The notes: generated by a model from the letters alone, not told the origin. A stretch of 64,000 bases of DNA from Atopobiaceae bacterium (GCA_902834555.1 CADFJN010000014.1:1-64000); one strand, 5' to 3'. Positions 17,136-26,076 are shown, counted from the stretch's first letter. A program made the numbers and translations.

Positions 17136-18659
17136 ATGGCCAAGCAGCTTGAAACGGATGTCGTCGTTGTTGCGGCGGGTCTCTCGGGACTCGCGGCGGC
17201 AATCTCTGCGGCAGAGAACGGCGCGAGCGTCATCGCGCTGGAGAAGGCGTCCAACACTGGTGGCGCCGCCAACATGGGCATGGGTCCCTGCGCGGCAGGA
17301 TCGCCCGTGCAGAAGGCCTCGATGATCGAGGTTACGCCCGGTGAGCTCTTCCGTCGTCACATGTTCTACACCCACTACCAGGTTGATCCCCGCCTCGTGC
17401 GCGCGTACTACTTCAAGAGCGGCGACACCATCCAGTGGCTCATGGACATGGGCGTCAAGTTCAACTCCGTGCGCCCGGCGTTCCGCGCCCGCGAGCGCAC
17501 CCGCGCCTACGCAGACGGCGAGTACACCTGGCACGTTGTCCAGCCCGAGGATGGCTCCGAGCCCGGCCCTCGCGCTGCCACCACGATGACCAAGCGCATG
17601 ACCGAGCGCGCGCAGGCGCTGGGCGTCGAGTTCATGTTCGAGACCCCCGGCAAGGAGCTCATCACCAACGATGAGGGCGCTGTCACGGGCGTGAAGGCCG
17701 TCGACAAGAACGGCGAGGAGATCGGCATCACCGCCAAGGCGGTCATCGTGGCCACGGGCGGCTTTGGTGCCAACGCCAAGATGATCAAGGACTACATTGG
17801 CCTTGACTGGGGCAAGAACCTCTACTCCTTCGCCGTGCCCGGCATGGACGGTGACGGCTTCAACATGTGCCACAAGGTGGGCGCCGGCCACACCCCCGTG
17901 ACCATGGAGATGATGTACCAGCTCCCCGACAACATGAACCACTTTTACGTGGAGGGCGGCTTCCGCCAGCCCTGCTACTGGTGCGACCGCAACGGCGAGC
18001 GCTTCATGCCCGAGGACGACATCTTTAACACCACCTTCGTGGGCAACGCGATCAACCACCTGCCTGGCAAGGTCGGCTTCTCGATCTTTGACTCCAAGAT
18101 GCTCAAGCACTGGAAGAAGGACGGCCCCGATATCGTCTCCCACGTCCACCCCAAGGACCTCTACCAGGGCTTCGAGGAGCAGTTCGCCCGCGACGAGGAC
18201 ACCTACCTCGACGGCGATGGCAACCATGTAATTGCCAAGGCCGACACGCTCGAGGAGCTTGCCGAGAAGATCGGCATCGACCCCGAGGGCCTCGTCAAGA
18301 ACGTCGAGGAGTACAACGCCATGTGCGCCGAGGGCTGGGATTCGCTCTTCGAGAAGGAGCGCGAGTTCATGATGCCGCTCGAGAACGGCCCATTCTACGC
18401 CTGCCGCCAGTACGTTGGCGCCTACGGCACGCTGGGTGGCGTCCTCATCAACCAGCGCATGGAGGTCATGACCGACGAGTACAAGACCATTCCCGGCCTG
18501 TACTGCGTGGGCACCGACGCCTGCACCATCTACGGTGACTCCTACAACTACTCCATCCCCGGCAACACCATGGGCTTCTGCCTCAACTCCGGCCGCATCG
18601 CCGGCGAGAACGCTGCTGCCCTCTCGATGGAGTCCGCGTCGGACGACGAGTGGGACTAG
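17136..18659 (+). CDS. Soluble FAD-dependent reductase of the fumarate reductase/urocanate reductase family
   Basis: 507 residues from the ATG at 17136, with GGAGG six bases upstream. The N-terminal Rossmann segment reads VVVAAGLSGLAAA, where the first glycine of the usual G-x-G-x-x-G is alanine. The C-terminal FAD_binding_2 block has GTLGGVLIN followed by IPGLYCVGTDA. There is no signal peptide, haem-binding CxxCH or FMN-binding domain, so it is a cytosolic single-domain enzyme needing an external electron donor. Coriobacteriia carry many such proteins, which reduce activated C=C bonds in diverse substrates. The neighbouring flavodoxin-fold and Fe-S proteins are candidate donors. The substrate is unknown. 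Confidence 0.8.
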   Translation: MAKQLETDVVVVAAGLSGLAAAISAAENGASVIALEKASNTGGAANMGMGPCAAGSPVQKASMIEVTPGELFRRHMFYTHYQVDPRLVRAYYFKSGDTIQWLMDMGVKFNSVRPAFRARERTRAYADGEYTWHVVQPEDGSEPGPRAATTMTKRMTERAQALGVEFMFETPGKELITNDEGAVTGVKAVDKNGEEIGITAKAVIVATGGFGANAKMIKDYIGLDWGKNLYSFAVPGMDGDGFNMCHKVGAGHTPVTMEMMYQLPDNMNHFYVEGGFRQPCYWCDRNGERFMPEDDIFNTTFVGNAINHLPGKVGFSIFDSKMLKHWKKDGPDIVSHVHPKDLYQGFEEQFARDEDTYLDGDGNHVIAKADTLEELAEKIGIDPEGLVKNVEEYNAMCAEGWDSLFEKEREFMMPLENGPFYACRQYVGAYGTLGGVLINQRMEVMTDEYKTIPGLYCVGTDACTIYGDSYNYSIPGNTMGFCLNSGRIAGENAAALSMESASDDEWD

Positions 18660-18682
18660 CACCTACTAGCTCGTGACTGGTT

Positions 18683-18710
18683 GCGCCCCGCTGCGTCTGC
18701 GGCGGGGCGC
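18683..18710. terminator. GC hairpin between operon genes
   Basis: GCGCCCCGC (18683-18691) pairs with GCGGGGCGC (18702-18710). No T-run follows, so it may only reduce read-through or stabilise mRNA before the 18749 gene. Confidence 0.45.
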
Positions 18711-18748
18711 GCCGTCTTGAGAGACCATCATTGCCATTGGAGAGGGAC

Positions 18749-20893
18749 ATGATGAAGCTGACCATTGACGGAAGCGAGGTCGAGGCCGCAGAGGGCACGT
18801 CGGTGCTCGACGCTGCGCTCGATGCGGGAATCTTCATCCCGCACCTCTGCAAGCACCCAGACCTTGAGGCCGTGGGTGGCTGCAGGCTCTGCGCGGTCGA
18901 GGTGAACGGCTCCGGCCACGCCGTCCCCGCCTGCAAGACCCAGGTTGAGGAGGGCATGGTTGTTGACTCCCACGCCGCCAGCGCCGACCACGTGCGCAGG
19001 ATGGCTATGGAGCTCATTCTCGCCACCCACCCCTCGGACTGCACCGGCTGCCCCAAGTACGGCGTCTGCGAGCTGCAGTCCATGTACCAGTACCTGGGCG
19101 TCTCGCCGGCGCGCTGGCGCTGCCGCGCCCGCACCGTCCCCACGGACGACTCGAACCCGCTCATCACCCACATGTTCACGCGCTGCGTGCGTTGCGGCCG
19201 CTGTGTGCGTGCCTGCCGCGAGCTGCGCGGCGTTGGGGTTCTCGACTATCAGCGCACCGAGGACGGCGTGCGCATTGGCATCGACGGGGGCGTCTCGCTC
19301 GAGGAGGCGGGCTGCCGCTTCTGCGGGGCCTGCGTTGAGGTGTGCCCCACGGGCTCGATCGTGGACGTCCTGGGCCTCAACAAACCCGAGCGCAGCCGCG
19401 AGGACAACGTGGTGCCGTGCCGCTCCGGCTGCCCCGCGCACATCGACATCCCGCGCTACCTGCGCCACGTGAAGGCGGGGGAGTGGGAGAAGGCCACGGC
19501 CGTCGTGCGTGAGAAGGTGCCGTTCCCCGAGACCCTGGGTTCCATTTGCACCCACAACTGCCAGGGCGAGTGCAAGCGCAACCAGCTGGAGGGTCCGCTC
19601 TCCATCTGCAGGCTCAAGCGAGCTGCCGCCGTGCGCGACACGGGCGAGTGGAAGTCCCGCGTGCGCCATGAGCCGCTTACGGGCAAGCGCGTGGCCATCG
19701 TGGGCGCCGGCCCCGCTGGCCTCACCGCGGCGTACTACCTGGCAGAGAAGGGCCATGCGGTCACGGTCTTCGAGGCCGAGGAACGCCCCGGCGGCCAGCT
19801 TCGCTACGGCATCCCCGCCTACCGCCTGCCCGACGAGGTTCTCGATCATGAGATTTCGACCATCCTCGAGGTCGCGCAGGGCACGGACGAGAAGCCCCGC
19901 ATCGAGCTGCGCTGCGGCGAGCGCCTGCACGACGTCAAAGCGCTTCTCGCAGAGTTCGACGCGGTGCTGGTGACCGTAGGCACCTTCGACGGCACGGTGC
20001 TGCCCATGAAGGGCCACGACCTTGCCGGCGTCATCCGCAACACCGACTTCCTCAAGGCCGCCCGCAAGGGCAACCCCATCGAGGTCAACGGCCGTGTGGT
20101 GGTTCTCGGCGGCGGAAACGTTGCCTACGACTGCGCCCGCACCGCCGTGCGCCTGGGTGCCACGAGCGTGGACGTTGCCTGCCTCGAGGCCGAGGCCGTC
20201 ATGACCTCCACTCCCGAGGAGCGCGAGGAAGCGGCCGAGGAGGGCGTGGTCCTGCACGACGCCTACGCCTTCACGTCCATCAACGAGTCTGCGGAGGGCT
20301 CGGGCAAGGTTGGCTCCATCACGATCAACAAGATCGCCAAGTTCTACTTTGACGAGAACCACCGCGCCGTGACCGAGCTTGTCGAGGGCGGCGAGCTCAC
20401 GCTCCCCGCGGACTACGTGATCTTTGCCGTTGGCCAGAAGCCCGAGGACACGCGCGACATGGGACTCGAGCTCACGCACGGACCGTACGTGGTGGCAGAT
20501 GCGGAGCACCGCACGAGCGAGGAGGGCATCTTTGCCGCCGGTGACGCCGTGACGGGCACCAAGTCCGTAATCGGCGCCATCGAGGGTGGCCGCGAGGCGG
20601 CGCAGTCCATCGACCGCTATCTGGGCGGCGACGGCGACATCTCCGAGGTCCTTCTCGACGCCGACACCCCCGAGCAGCACATCGGCCGTCCGGGCGAGCA
20701 CTTCTACGACGCGCCGCTGGAGCCCAAGATTGCCCCCGCAGCCGAGCGCCGGGACAACTTCAAGCAGTACGAGTGTCCCTTCGCCGAGTCCGAGGCGGAG
20801 CGCGAGGCGTCCCGCTGCCTCCAGTGCGATCTGCGCCTGACCCTCGAGCGTCCGAAGCTGTGGAACGAGTACCCGCAAAGGAGCGCAAACTGA
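18749..20893 (+). CDS. Multi-cluster Fe-S / GltD-like NAD(P)H oxidoreductase
   Basis: 714 residues in three parts. First, a NuoG-type N-terminus: 2Fe-2S ligands C34, C45, C48, C62, then the His-Cys3 cluster H94, C98, C101, C107. Second, two 4Fe-4S sets at C146/149/152/156 and C189/192/195/199. Third, from about residue 220, a glutamate-synthase-small-subunit-like FAD/NAD(P) module with its own N-terminal cysteines, G-A-G-P-A-G at 319-324, a second dinucleotide loop GGGNVAYD and the final GIFAAGDA. Such fusions pass electrons between NAD(P)H and ferredoxin-like acceptors. It overlaps the NuoF-like gene, so the two probably form one complex. Start 18749 or 18752; both follow GGAGAGG. Confidence 0.8.
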   Translation: MMKLTIDGSEVEAAEGTSVLDAALDAGIFIPHLCKHPDLEAVGGCRLCAVEVNGSGHAVPACKTQVEEGMVVDSHAASADHVRRMAMELILATHPSDCTGCPKYGVCELQSMYQYLGVSPARWRCRARTVPTDDSNPLITHMFTRCVRCGRCVRACRELRGVGVLDYQRTEDGVRIGIDGGVSLEEAGCRFCGACVEVCPTGSIVDVLGLNKPERSREDNVVPCRSGCPAHIDIPRYLRHVKAGEWEKATAVVREKVPFPETLGSICTHNCQGECKRNQLEGPLSICRLKRAAAVRDTGEWKSRVRHEPLTGKRVAIVGAGPAGLTAAYYLAEKGHAVTVFEAEERPGGQLRYGIPAYRLPDEVLDHEISTILEVAQGTDEKPRIELRCGERLHDVKALLAEFDAVLVTVGTFDGTVLPMKGHDLAGVIRNTDFLKAARKGNPIEVNGRVVVLGGGNVAYDCARTAVRLGATSVDVACLEAEAVMTSTPEEREEAAEEGVVLHDAYAFTSINESAEGSGKVGSITINKIAKFYFDENHRAVTELVEGGELTLPADYVIFAVGQKPEDTRDMGLELTHGPYVVADAEHRTSEEGIFAAGDAVTGTKSVIGAIEGGREAAQSIDRYLGGDGDISEVLLDADTPEQHIGRPGEHFYDAPLEPKIAPAAERRDNFKQYECPFAESEAEREASRCLQCDLRLTLERPKLWNEYPQRSAN

Positions 20894-21957
20894 TGACTCT
20901 CGTCAACTTCATGCCGCTCGACCGCTCGCATCCCGTTGCGCTCGAGCTGCTCCGTTTGAACCTGGGGGAGGCCGCGCAGCGCGTGGCGACAGAGGACGTG
21001 CGCCTGCTTGTGCCCGCCTCTGCCACGGACGTTGTCACCGCGCTTCCCGAGGGAAGCTTTGTCACGGCGGACGACTCCTTTGGCTTTGTCTACGCCAACG
21101 ACACCGCCGCCGCGCGCGTTCTTGTGGGCGAGAAGCCCCTGCCCTCTGCCGTGAGCGGAACCACCGCAGGCGTGGACCCGCTCGTGTCCGGCGAGGCGTG
21201 GCTCTGCGGCAGCGAGCACAAGGTGGTCTACGTGGGCGACGCCCGTGTAGAGAGCGCCGCACAGACCACGGTCGCCGAGCTTCTCGGCGCCGCAGGCGTT
21301 GGCACTGACGATGTCAAGGCCGTTTACCTTGGCTATCCCATGTGTGCCTTTGTGGTGCCCGCGCACTTTGGCGATGCCGTCACCCTTACCTGCGACGAGG
21401 CACGCGTGATTGGCGCGGGCGACTGTGCCGTTGACGCCGTGCGAGAGATTCTCGACGGCTTCCACCGCGAGTGCTGTGGGAGGTGCGTCTTTGGCAACGA
21501 GGGCGGCCACCAGCTCTGCGCGATTCTCGCTGACGCTTGCGCCGGTAAGGGGCAAGATGCTGACCTCGACCTCATTCGTGACCTTGCGCCTACGATGGCA
21601 GAGCAGGCACTCTGCGAGGTTGGCCAGCGCATGGCCAACGTTGCCGCCCAGGCGCTTGGGCTCTTTGGCGACGAGTTCGAGGCACACGTCTCGCGCCACC
21701 AGTGCCCGGCGGGGAAGTGCCGCGCGCTGGTCACGTACCACATCCTGGTCTCGCGCTGCACTGGCTGCGGGGAGTGCCTGGATGCGTGCGAGGAGGATGC
21801 CATCGAGGGCAAGGCGGGGTTTGTCCACGTGATCGACCAGCGCGCCTGCGTGCGTTGCGGCAAGTGCCTGGACGCGTGCCCCAAGGGTGCTGTGGTGACG
21901 GCCGGGCTCAAGAAGCCCAAGACGCCGCCGCATCCCATTCCCTGCCACGTGCACTAG
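20893..21957 (+). CDS. NuoF-derived Fe-S protein with C-terminal ferredoxin domain
   Basis: 354 residues; stop and start overlap the previous gene as TGATG. The middle carries a NuoF-type 4Fe-4S site (C195-G-R-C198, C209 and a later C241), and the end has two 4Fe-4S ferredoxin sets, C289/292/295/299 and C319/322/325/329. The glycine-rich FMN/NADH-binding fold that forms the first half of real NuoF or HydB is not visible in residues 1-180. With the 714-residue partner it may form a cytosolic electron-transfer complex whose NAD(P)H site is in the GltD-like module. A strong terminator follows. Confidence 0.7.
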   Translation: MTLVNFMPLDRSHPVALELLRLNLGEAAQRVATEDVRLLVPASATDVVTALPEGSFVTADDSFGFVYANDTAAARVLVGEKPLPSAVSGTTAGVDPLVSGEAWLCGSEHKVVYVGDARVESAAQTTVAELLGAAGVGTDDVKAVYLGYPMCAFVVPAHFGDAVTLTCDEARVIGAGDCAVDAVREILDGFHRECCGRCVFGNEGGHQLCAILADACAGKGQDADLDLIRDLAPTMAEQALCEVGQRMANVAAQALGLFGDEFEAHVSRHQCPAGKCRALVTYHILVSRCTGCGECLDACEEDAIEGKAGFVHVIDQRACVRCGKCLDACPKGAVVTAGLKKPKTPPHPIPCHVH

Positions 21958-21987
21958 GTTTAGTGTCCGAACTGCGTTTGCCCTTTA

Positions 21988-22020
21988 GGGCCCGTCGCCG
22001 CGCGCGACGGGCCCTTTTTA
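21988..22020 (+). terminator. Strong intrinsic terminator
   Basis: A perfect 11-bp stem (21988-21998 with 22004-22014), then TTTTTA. It ends the flavoprotein/Fe-S operon. Confidence 0.9.
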
Positions 22021-22036
22021 TCCCCGCTTTCGCCAT

Positions 22037-22108
22037 GGTCGATACACATTCGGTGCTCGATTGTGTATCGACCTGCGCGGGATACACGTTCGGGTGCGAA
22101 TGTGTTGC
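22037..22108. repeat. Two GATACAC-type palindromic repeats
   Basis: Copy one has perfect 12-base arms, GGTCGATACACA (22037-22048) and TGTGTATCGACC (22062-22073). Copy two has GATACACGTTCG (22081-22092) with CGAATGTGTTGC (22097-22108). Three more copies are at 56918-57021. They lie only in gaps between operons. Confidence 0.75.
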
Positions 22109-22156
22109 GGCGCACCATGCGTTTGGAGCGGATGCGGGCCTCCCCGCGGGACCTCG

Positions 22157-22308
22157 TGCCCAAAATTTGCGGTTGCCGGTAAAAAATAGGGGTTCCGCTT
22201 AGTATCACCCCACGGGTGCCATTTCTCTACCTGCGGTTCCGCAAAAAGTTAGATTCTTCGTACTCGGCGATTCGTCCAGAAAGGACCGGCAACCGCAATT
22301 TTTGGGCA
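22157..22308. mobile_element. MITE-like element with 24-bp terminal inverted repeats
   Basis: Left end 22157-22180 begins TGCCCAAAA and ends GGTTGCCGGT; right end 22285-22308 is its reverse complement with one mismatch. The 104-base interior is AT-richer than its surroundings and has no open frame. No clear target-site duplication is seen. It may be a non-autonomous transposable element or a long-stem structured RNA. Confidence 0.5.
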
Positions 22309-22584
22309 GAGCATGTCACGAGGATGGTCCAAAAACGCTTCGGCCCACCGCCAGTGCGCCCAACGCGGTCCCCCAGCCCCAATTGCTAACGGCCGCGTGC
22401 CGTCATGTTTCAGGCGTGCGAAACCCCCGTTACCATGCTCGTTTGGTTCCGATTCTTACAAGACCCAGCGAATCCTCCCACGTAAAACGGTATGCGTGGG
22501 GCAGAGAAGGCCCCCAGAACGTGGGGCAGGGGAGCCCCGGAGAGAGCGGGCGGAGACCCGCAGAGAGTTTGGGGAAGTGATCGC
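22309..22584 (+). other. Purine-rich leader without an assigned function
   Basis: With the terminator, palindromes and MITE-like element, this completes a 627-base gap without a gene. The last 90 bases are G-rich with small hairpins (GGGG/CCCC near 22528-22537, GCGGG/CCCGC near 22546-22561). No known riboswitch class and no convincing promoter could be recognised. Confidence 0.4.
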
Positions 22585-22944
22585 ATGGGAACGCGCTTCG
22601 ATGAGCATCCGATTCTCGGGACAACCGAGAGGGGGCGCTTGGTCAGCTTCACCTACGACGGGAAGACACTCCAGGGCTACGAGGGTGAGCCAGTCGCCGT
22701 TGCCCTGAGCGCAGCCGGCGTCAAGGTGCACCGCTACACCGCCAAGCGCCACGAGCCGCGCGGCATCTTCTGCGCCATCGGCCGCTGCACCGACTGTGTG
22801 ATGGTGGTCGACGGCGTGCCCAACGTGCGCACCTGCATGACACCCCTGGCAGAGGGCATGCGCGTCCAGACGCAGTACGGTGCCACGGCTACGCCCTTCG
22901 ACGACGTTGCCACCGCCGCAGACGAGAAGGGAGGCGCGCGATGA
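22585..22944 (+). CDS. 2Fe-2S subunit of amino/imino-acid dehydrogenase (HcnA/SoxA-like)
   Basis: 119 residues from the ATG at 22585, with GGGGAAG seven bases before it. A plant-type 2Fe-2S ferredoxin domain has C63, C68, C71 and C84 (ICAIGRCTDC pattern, shifted by a phenylalanine). Small subunits of this type occur in hydrogen cyanide synthase, D-hydroxyproline dehydrogenase and opine or sarcosine oxidases. It overlaps the FAD alpha gene by four bases. It passes electrons between the flavins and an acceptor. Confidence 0.8.
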   Translation: MGTRFDEHPILGTTERGRLVSFTYDGKTLQGYEGEPVAVALSAAGVKVHRYTAKRHEPRGIFCAIGRCTDCVMVVDGVPNVRTCMTPLAEGMRVQTQYGATATPFDDVATAADEKGGAR

Positions 22945-24575
22945 ACCGCACCGACCTTATCGTCGTTGGAGCAGGCCCGGCCGGCATGTCCGCCGCAATC
23001 GAGGCCGCAAAGCGCGGCGCCCACGTGACCGTCTTCGACGAGAACTCCCGCCCCGGCGGCCAGCTCTTCAAGCAGATCCACAAGTTCTTCGGCTCCAAGG
23101 AGCACCACGCCAAGATCCGCGGCTTCGTGATTGGCGAGGAGCTCATGGAGGAGGCCGCGCGCCTGGGCGTGGACGTTCGCCTTAACTCCACGGTCATCGG
23201 CCTCTACCAGGACAAGGAGGTCGTCGTCCGCGAGGGCGAGGAGGTCTCCCACCACAAGGCCGACGCCATTGTCATCGCAACCGGCGCCGCCGAGAACATG
23301 GTGAACTTCGAGGGCTGGACCCTCCCCGGCGTCATTGGTGCCGGCGCCGCACAGACCATGATGAACCTCCACGGCGTGCGTCCCGGCGAGCGTGTGCTCA
23401 TGCTCGGCACGGGCAACGTTGGCCTGGTCGTGAGCTACCAGCTCAAGCAGGCCGGCTGCGACGTGGTGGCGCTCGTCGACGCGGCGTCCCGCGTGGGTGG
23501 CTACGGCGTGCACGCGGCGAAGGTCGCCCGCACCGGCGTGCCCTTCTACCTCTCGCACACCATCAAGCGCGCCGAGGGCACCGACCATGTGACCGGCGTC
23601 ACCATCGCCCAGGTGGACAGCCACTTCCAGTTTGTCCCCGGCACCGAGAAGCACTTCGACGTCGACACCATCTGCGTGGCCGTTGGCCTCTCGCCTATGT
23701 CCCAGCTCTTCAAGATGGACGGTTGCAAGGTCGTGGACGACCGCAAGAAGGGCGGCCAGGTCCCCGTGGTGGACGACCTCGGCGAGACGAGCATCCCGGG
23801 CATCTTTGCCGCAGGCGACGTCTCGGGCATCGAGGAGGCGTCCTCGGCCATGATCGAGGGCCGCATCGCGGGACTTGCCGCGGCCGAGTACCTGGGCTTC
23901 ATTGGCAAGGACGAGATGGACAAGGCCGTGGCTGCCAACGACGCCGCCCTGGACGGCCTGCGCCAGGGCATGTTCGCGCCCAAGAACCGCGGCAAGGTCG
24001 TGACCACCACCGAGGAGGGCATCCCCGTCTCGCAGAGCCTGCTCGAGCACGGCTTTGTGGCCGACGACGAGATTGGCCGCTTCCCCGGCGTCACCCGCCG
24101 CGTGGGAATCCACCCCGTGATCGAGTGCACGCAGAACATCCCCTGTAACCCCTGCCAGGACGCGTGCCCCAAGCACTGCATCAAGGTGGGCGACCACATC
24201 ACGCAGCTTCCCGCCGTCGAGCCCAGCTCCACCTGCATCGGCTGCGGCATGTGCGTTGCCTCCTGCCCCGGACAGGCCATCTTCCTGGTGGACGAGAAGG
24301 ACGAGGAGGGCTTTGCCGACGTCACCCTCCCGTACGAGTTCCTGCCCGTGCCCGCCAAGGGCGACCGCGGCGTGGCCCTGGGCCGCGACGGCTCGCCCGT
24401 CTGCGAGGCCGAGGTCGTCTCTGTGCGCCAGACGCGCGCCTTCGACCACACCACGCTTCTCACCATGCGTGTGCCTGCGAACATGGCCATGCGCGCGAGG
24501 TTCTTCCGGGCTGGATCCTCAGACGCCGCCGCGAACGAGACAAGCGCTGCCGCAGCCACCGCGGCGGCAGAGTAG
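22941..24575 (+). CDS. FAD/NAD(P) alpha subunit of amino/imino-acid dehydrogenase, with ferredoxin insert
   Basis: 544 residues. The FAD loop G-A-G-P-A-G lies at residues 10-15, with a second Rossmann loop GTGNVG near 155 and the final GIFAAGDV near 290. Two 4Fe-4S motifs (PCNPCQDACP near 400 and CIGCGMCVASCP near 432) are added in the C-terminal region; classical HcnB, SoxA and LhpB subunits lack them and instead carry a fused BFD-type 2Fe-2S domain, which here is a separate gene just downstream. The extra clusters suggest ferredoxin or another low-potential carrier as electron acceptor instead of oxygen. The C-terminal 25 residues are Ala-rich and probably disordered. Confidence 0.8.
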   Translation: MNRTDLIVVGAGPAGMSAAIEAAKRGAHVTVFDENSRPGGQLFKQIHKFFGSKEHHAKIRGFVIGEELMEEAARLGVDVRLNSTVIGLYQDKEVVVREGEEVSHHKADAIVIATGAAENMVNFEGWTLPGVIGAGAAQTMMNLHGVRPGERVLMLGTGNVGLVVSYQLKQAGCDVVALVDAASRVGGYGVHAAKVARTGVPFYLSHTIKRAEGTDHVTGVTIAQVDSHFQFVPGTEKHFDVDTICVAVGLSPMSQLFKMDGCKVVDDRKKGGQVPVVDDLGETSIPGIFAAGDVSGIEEASSAMIEGRIAGLAAAEYLGFIGKDEMDKAVAANDAALDGLRQGMFAPKNRGKVVTTTEEGIPVSQSLLEHGFVADDEIGRFPGVTRRVGIHPVIECTQNIPCNPCQDACPKHCIKVGDHITQLPAVEPSSTCIGCGMCVASCPGQAIFLVDEKDEEGFADVTLPYEFLPVPAKGDRGVALGRDGSPVCEAEVVSVRQTRAFDHTTLLTMRVPANMAMRARFFRAGSSDAAANETSAAAATAAAE

Positions 24576-24586
24576 GGGGTGCCACG

Positions 24587-24919
24587 ATGAAGGAGATCTG
24601 CGACCGCACGCGCGACCTTGGGCCCTTCGTGCCCAAGCCGGGCGATGACCAGATTGTGTGCCGCTGCGAGGAGGTCACGCAGGGCGAGATTCGCCGCGCG
24701 GTGCACGATGGCCTCTTCACCATCGCCGAGATCCGCCGCTACCTGCGCTGCGGCATGGGGCTCTGCCAGGGGCAGACCTGCGCGCGCCTAGTCAAGGGCA
24801 GTGTCGCCCGCGAGCTGGGCGTCTCGCCCGACGAGCTGGAGCCCGCGAGCTCCCGCGCACCCATGCGTCCCATCGAGATGAGCGTGTTCGCGAAGGAGCC
24901 TGAGCGAGATGAGCGATAA
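24587..24919 (+). CDS. BFD-type 2Fe-2S protein
   Basis: 110 residues. The bacterioferredoxin-associated-ferredoxin motif is C25-x-C27 with C60-x4-C65 and the helix block TQGEIRRAV between them. In HcnB-like subunits this domain is the fused C-terminus; here it stands alone and overlaps the next gene by 11 bases. It is most likely a stoichiometric subunit of the dehydrogenase, relaying electrons between the two flavoproteins. Confidence 0.75.
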   Translation: MKEICDRTRDLGPFVPKPGDDQIVCRCEEVTQGEIRRAVHDGLFTIAEIRRYLRCGMGLCQGQTCARLVKGSVARELGVSPDELEPASSRAPMRPIEMSVFAKEPERDER

Positions 24920-26039
24920 GACCTCTGACGTCATTGTTGTTGGTGCCGGCATCATCGGCTGCGCCACGGCCTACTACCTCGCCAAGAAGGGCGTCTCGGT
25001 CACCGTCCTCGAGGCGGACGAGGTCATTGGCAACGGCGGCTCCACCAGGAACGGCGGCGGCGTGCGCCAGTCCGGCCGAGACCCGCGCGAGCTCCCGCTT
25101 GCGATGTACGCCGTGAAGAACCTCTGGCCCACGCTCTCCGAGGAGCTTGGCGCCGACGTCGAGTACTGCCAGGGCGGCAATCTCCGCCTGGGCAAGACCG
25201 AGCGCCAACTGGAGATCCTGCGCGGCCTTCGCGACAAGGCCGTGGCCCTTGGCCTCGACATGCGCATGATCGATGGCGACGAGGTCCGCGCCATCAACCC
25301 GTACCTCTCCGAGGAGGTCATCGGTGCGTCCTGGTGCCCCACGGATGGCCACGCCAACCCCCTCAAGGCAACCTACGCCTACTACACCGCGGCACGCCGC
25401 CTGGGCGCACGCTTCTACTCCGGCTGCCCCGTGCTCGAGCTCCGCAAGGTCAAGGGCGTGCTTCGCCAGGTCGTGACGCCCGAGGGGACCTTCGAGGCGG
25501 GCTCCGTGGTGGTTGCCGCGGGCTATGCCTCCCGCAAGATCCTGAACACCGTGGGCATCGACGTCCCCATGTCCAACGTGCTCATCGAGGCGCTGGTCAC
25601 CGAGATGGAGCCACCCATGTTCAAGCAGATGCTCGGCACCGCTGACGCCGACTTCTACGGCCACCAGACGAGTCATGGCTCCTTCGTCTTTGGCGGCGAC
25701 TCCGGCTTCGAGACGGTGAACGAGGACAACGGCCACTACCGCACCACCTCCGTCACGGCTCCCGCCATCTGTCGCGGCATCCTGCGCTACATCCCCAAGC
25801 TCGCCAACGCAAAGATTGTGCGCACCTGGGCTGGCTTCGAGGATGTCTGCATCGACGGCGTGCCAGTGCTGGGCCCCGTGGACGAGGTCCCCGGCCTGGT
25901 GGTTGCCTGCGCGCTCACCGGCCACGGCTTTGGCATCTCTCCCATCGTGGGTACGCTGCTCGCCGAGTCCGCGCTCGGCGAGGCCACAACGCTCGACATC
26001 TCTGCGTTCCGCTACGACCGCTTTGCCGCCCGCGCCTAG
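24909..26039 (+). CDS. DAO-type FAD oxidoreductase, catalytic beta subunit
   Basis: 376 residues. The FAD loop V-G-A-G-I-I-G occupies residues 11-17, followed by a D-amino-acid/glycine oxidase fold typical of HcnC, SoxB, OoxB and D-hydroxyproline dehydrogenase beta. The segment STRNGGGVRQSGRDPREL near residues 40-57 matches the FAD-binding loop of the sarcosine oxidase beta group. It should oxidise a secondary or alpha-amine such as glycine, sarcosine, an opine or a proline derivative. The downstream ornithine-cyclodeaminase-family gene narrows this towards imino acids or opines. Confidence 0.8.
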   Translation: MSDKTSDVIVVGAGIIGCATAYYLAKKGVSVTVLEADEVIGNGGSTRNGGGVRQSGRDPRELPLAMYAVKNLWPTLSEELGADVEYCQGGNLRLGKTERQLEILRGLRDKAVALGLDMRMIDGDEVRAINPYLSEEVIGASWCPTDGHANPLKATYAYYTAARRLGARFYSGCPVLELRKVKGVLRQVVTPEGTFEAGSVVVAAGYASRKILNTVGIDVPMSNVLIEALVTEMEPPMFKQMLGTADADFYGHQTSHGSFVFGGDSGFETVNEDNGHYRTTSVTAPAICRGILRYIPKLANAKIVRTWAGFEDVCIDGVPVLGPVDEVPGLVVACALTGHGFGISPIVGTLLAESALGEATTLDISAFRYDRFAARA

Positions 26040-26076
26040 ACGCCCCGAGCCAGCCTCCTCCGAGAAAGGAACCGCA

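Noticed and set aside
18728..20878. A 716-codon open frame opposite the Fe-S/FAD oxidoreductase
   Set aside because: Same GC-shadow effect; the plus strand carries clear cysteine motifs and Rossmann folds.
22490..22584. Possible glycine riboswitch before the amine dehydrogenase operon
   Set aside because: The G-rich hairpins suggested it, but the conserved core bases of the glycine aptamer could not be placed, and no other known class fits.
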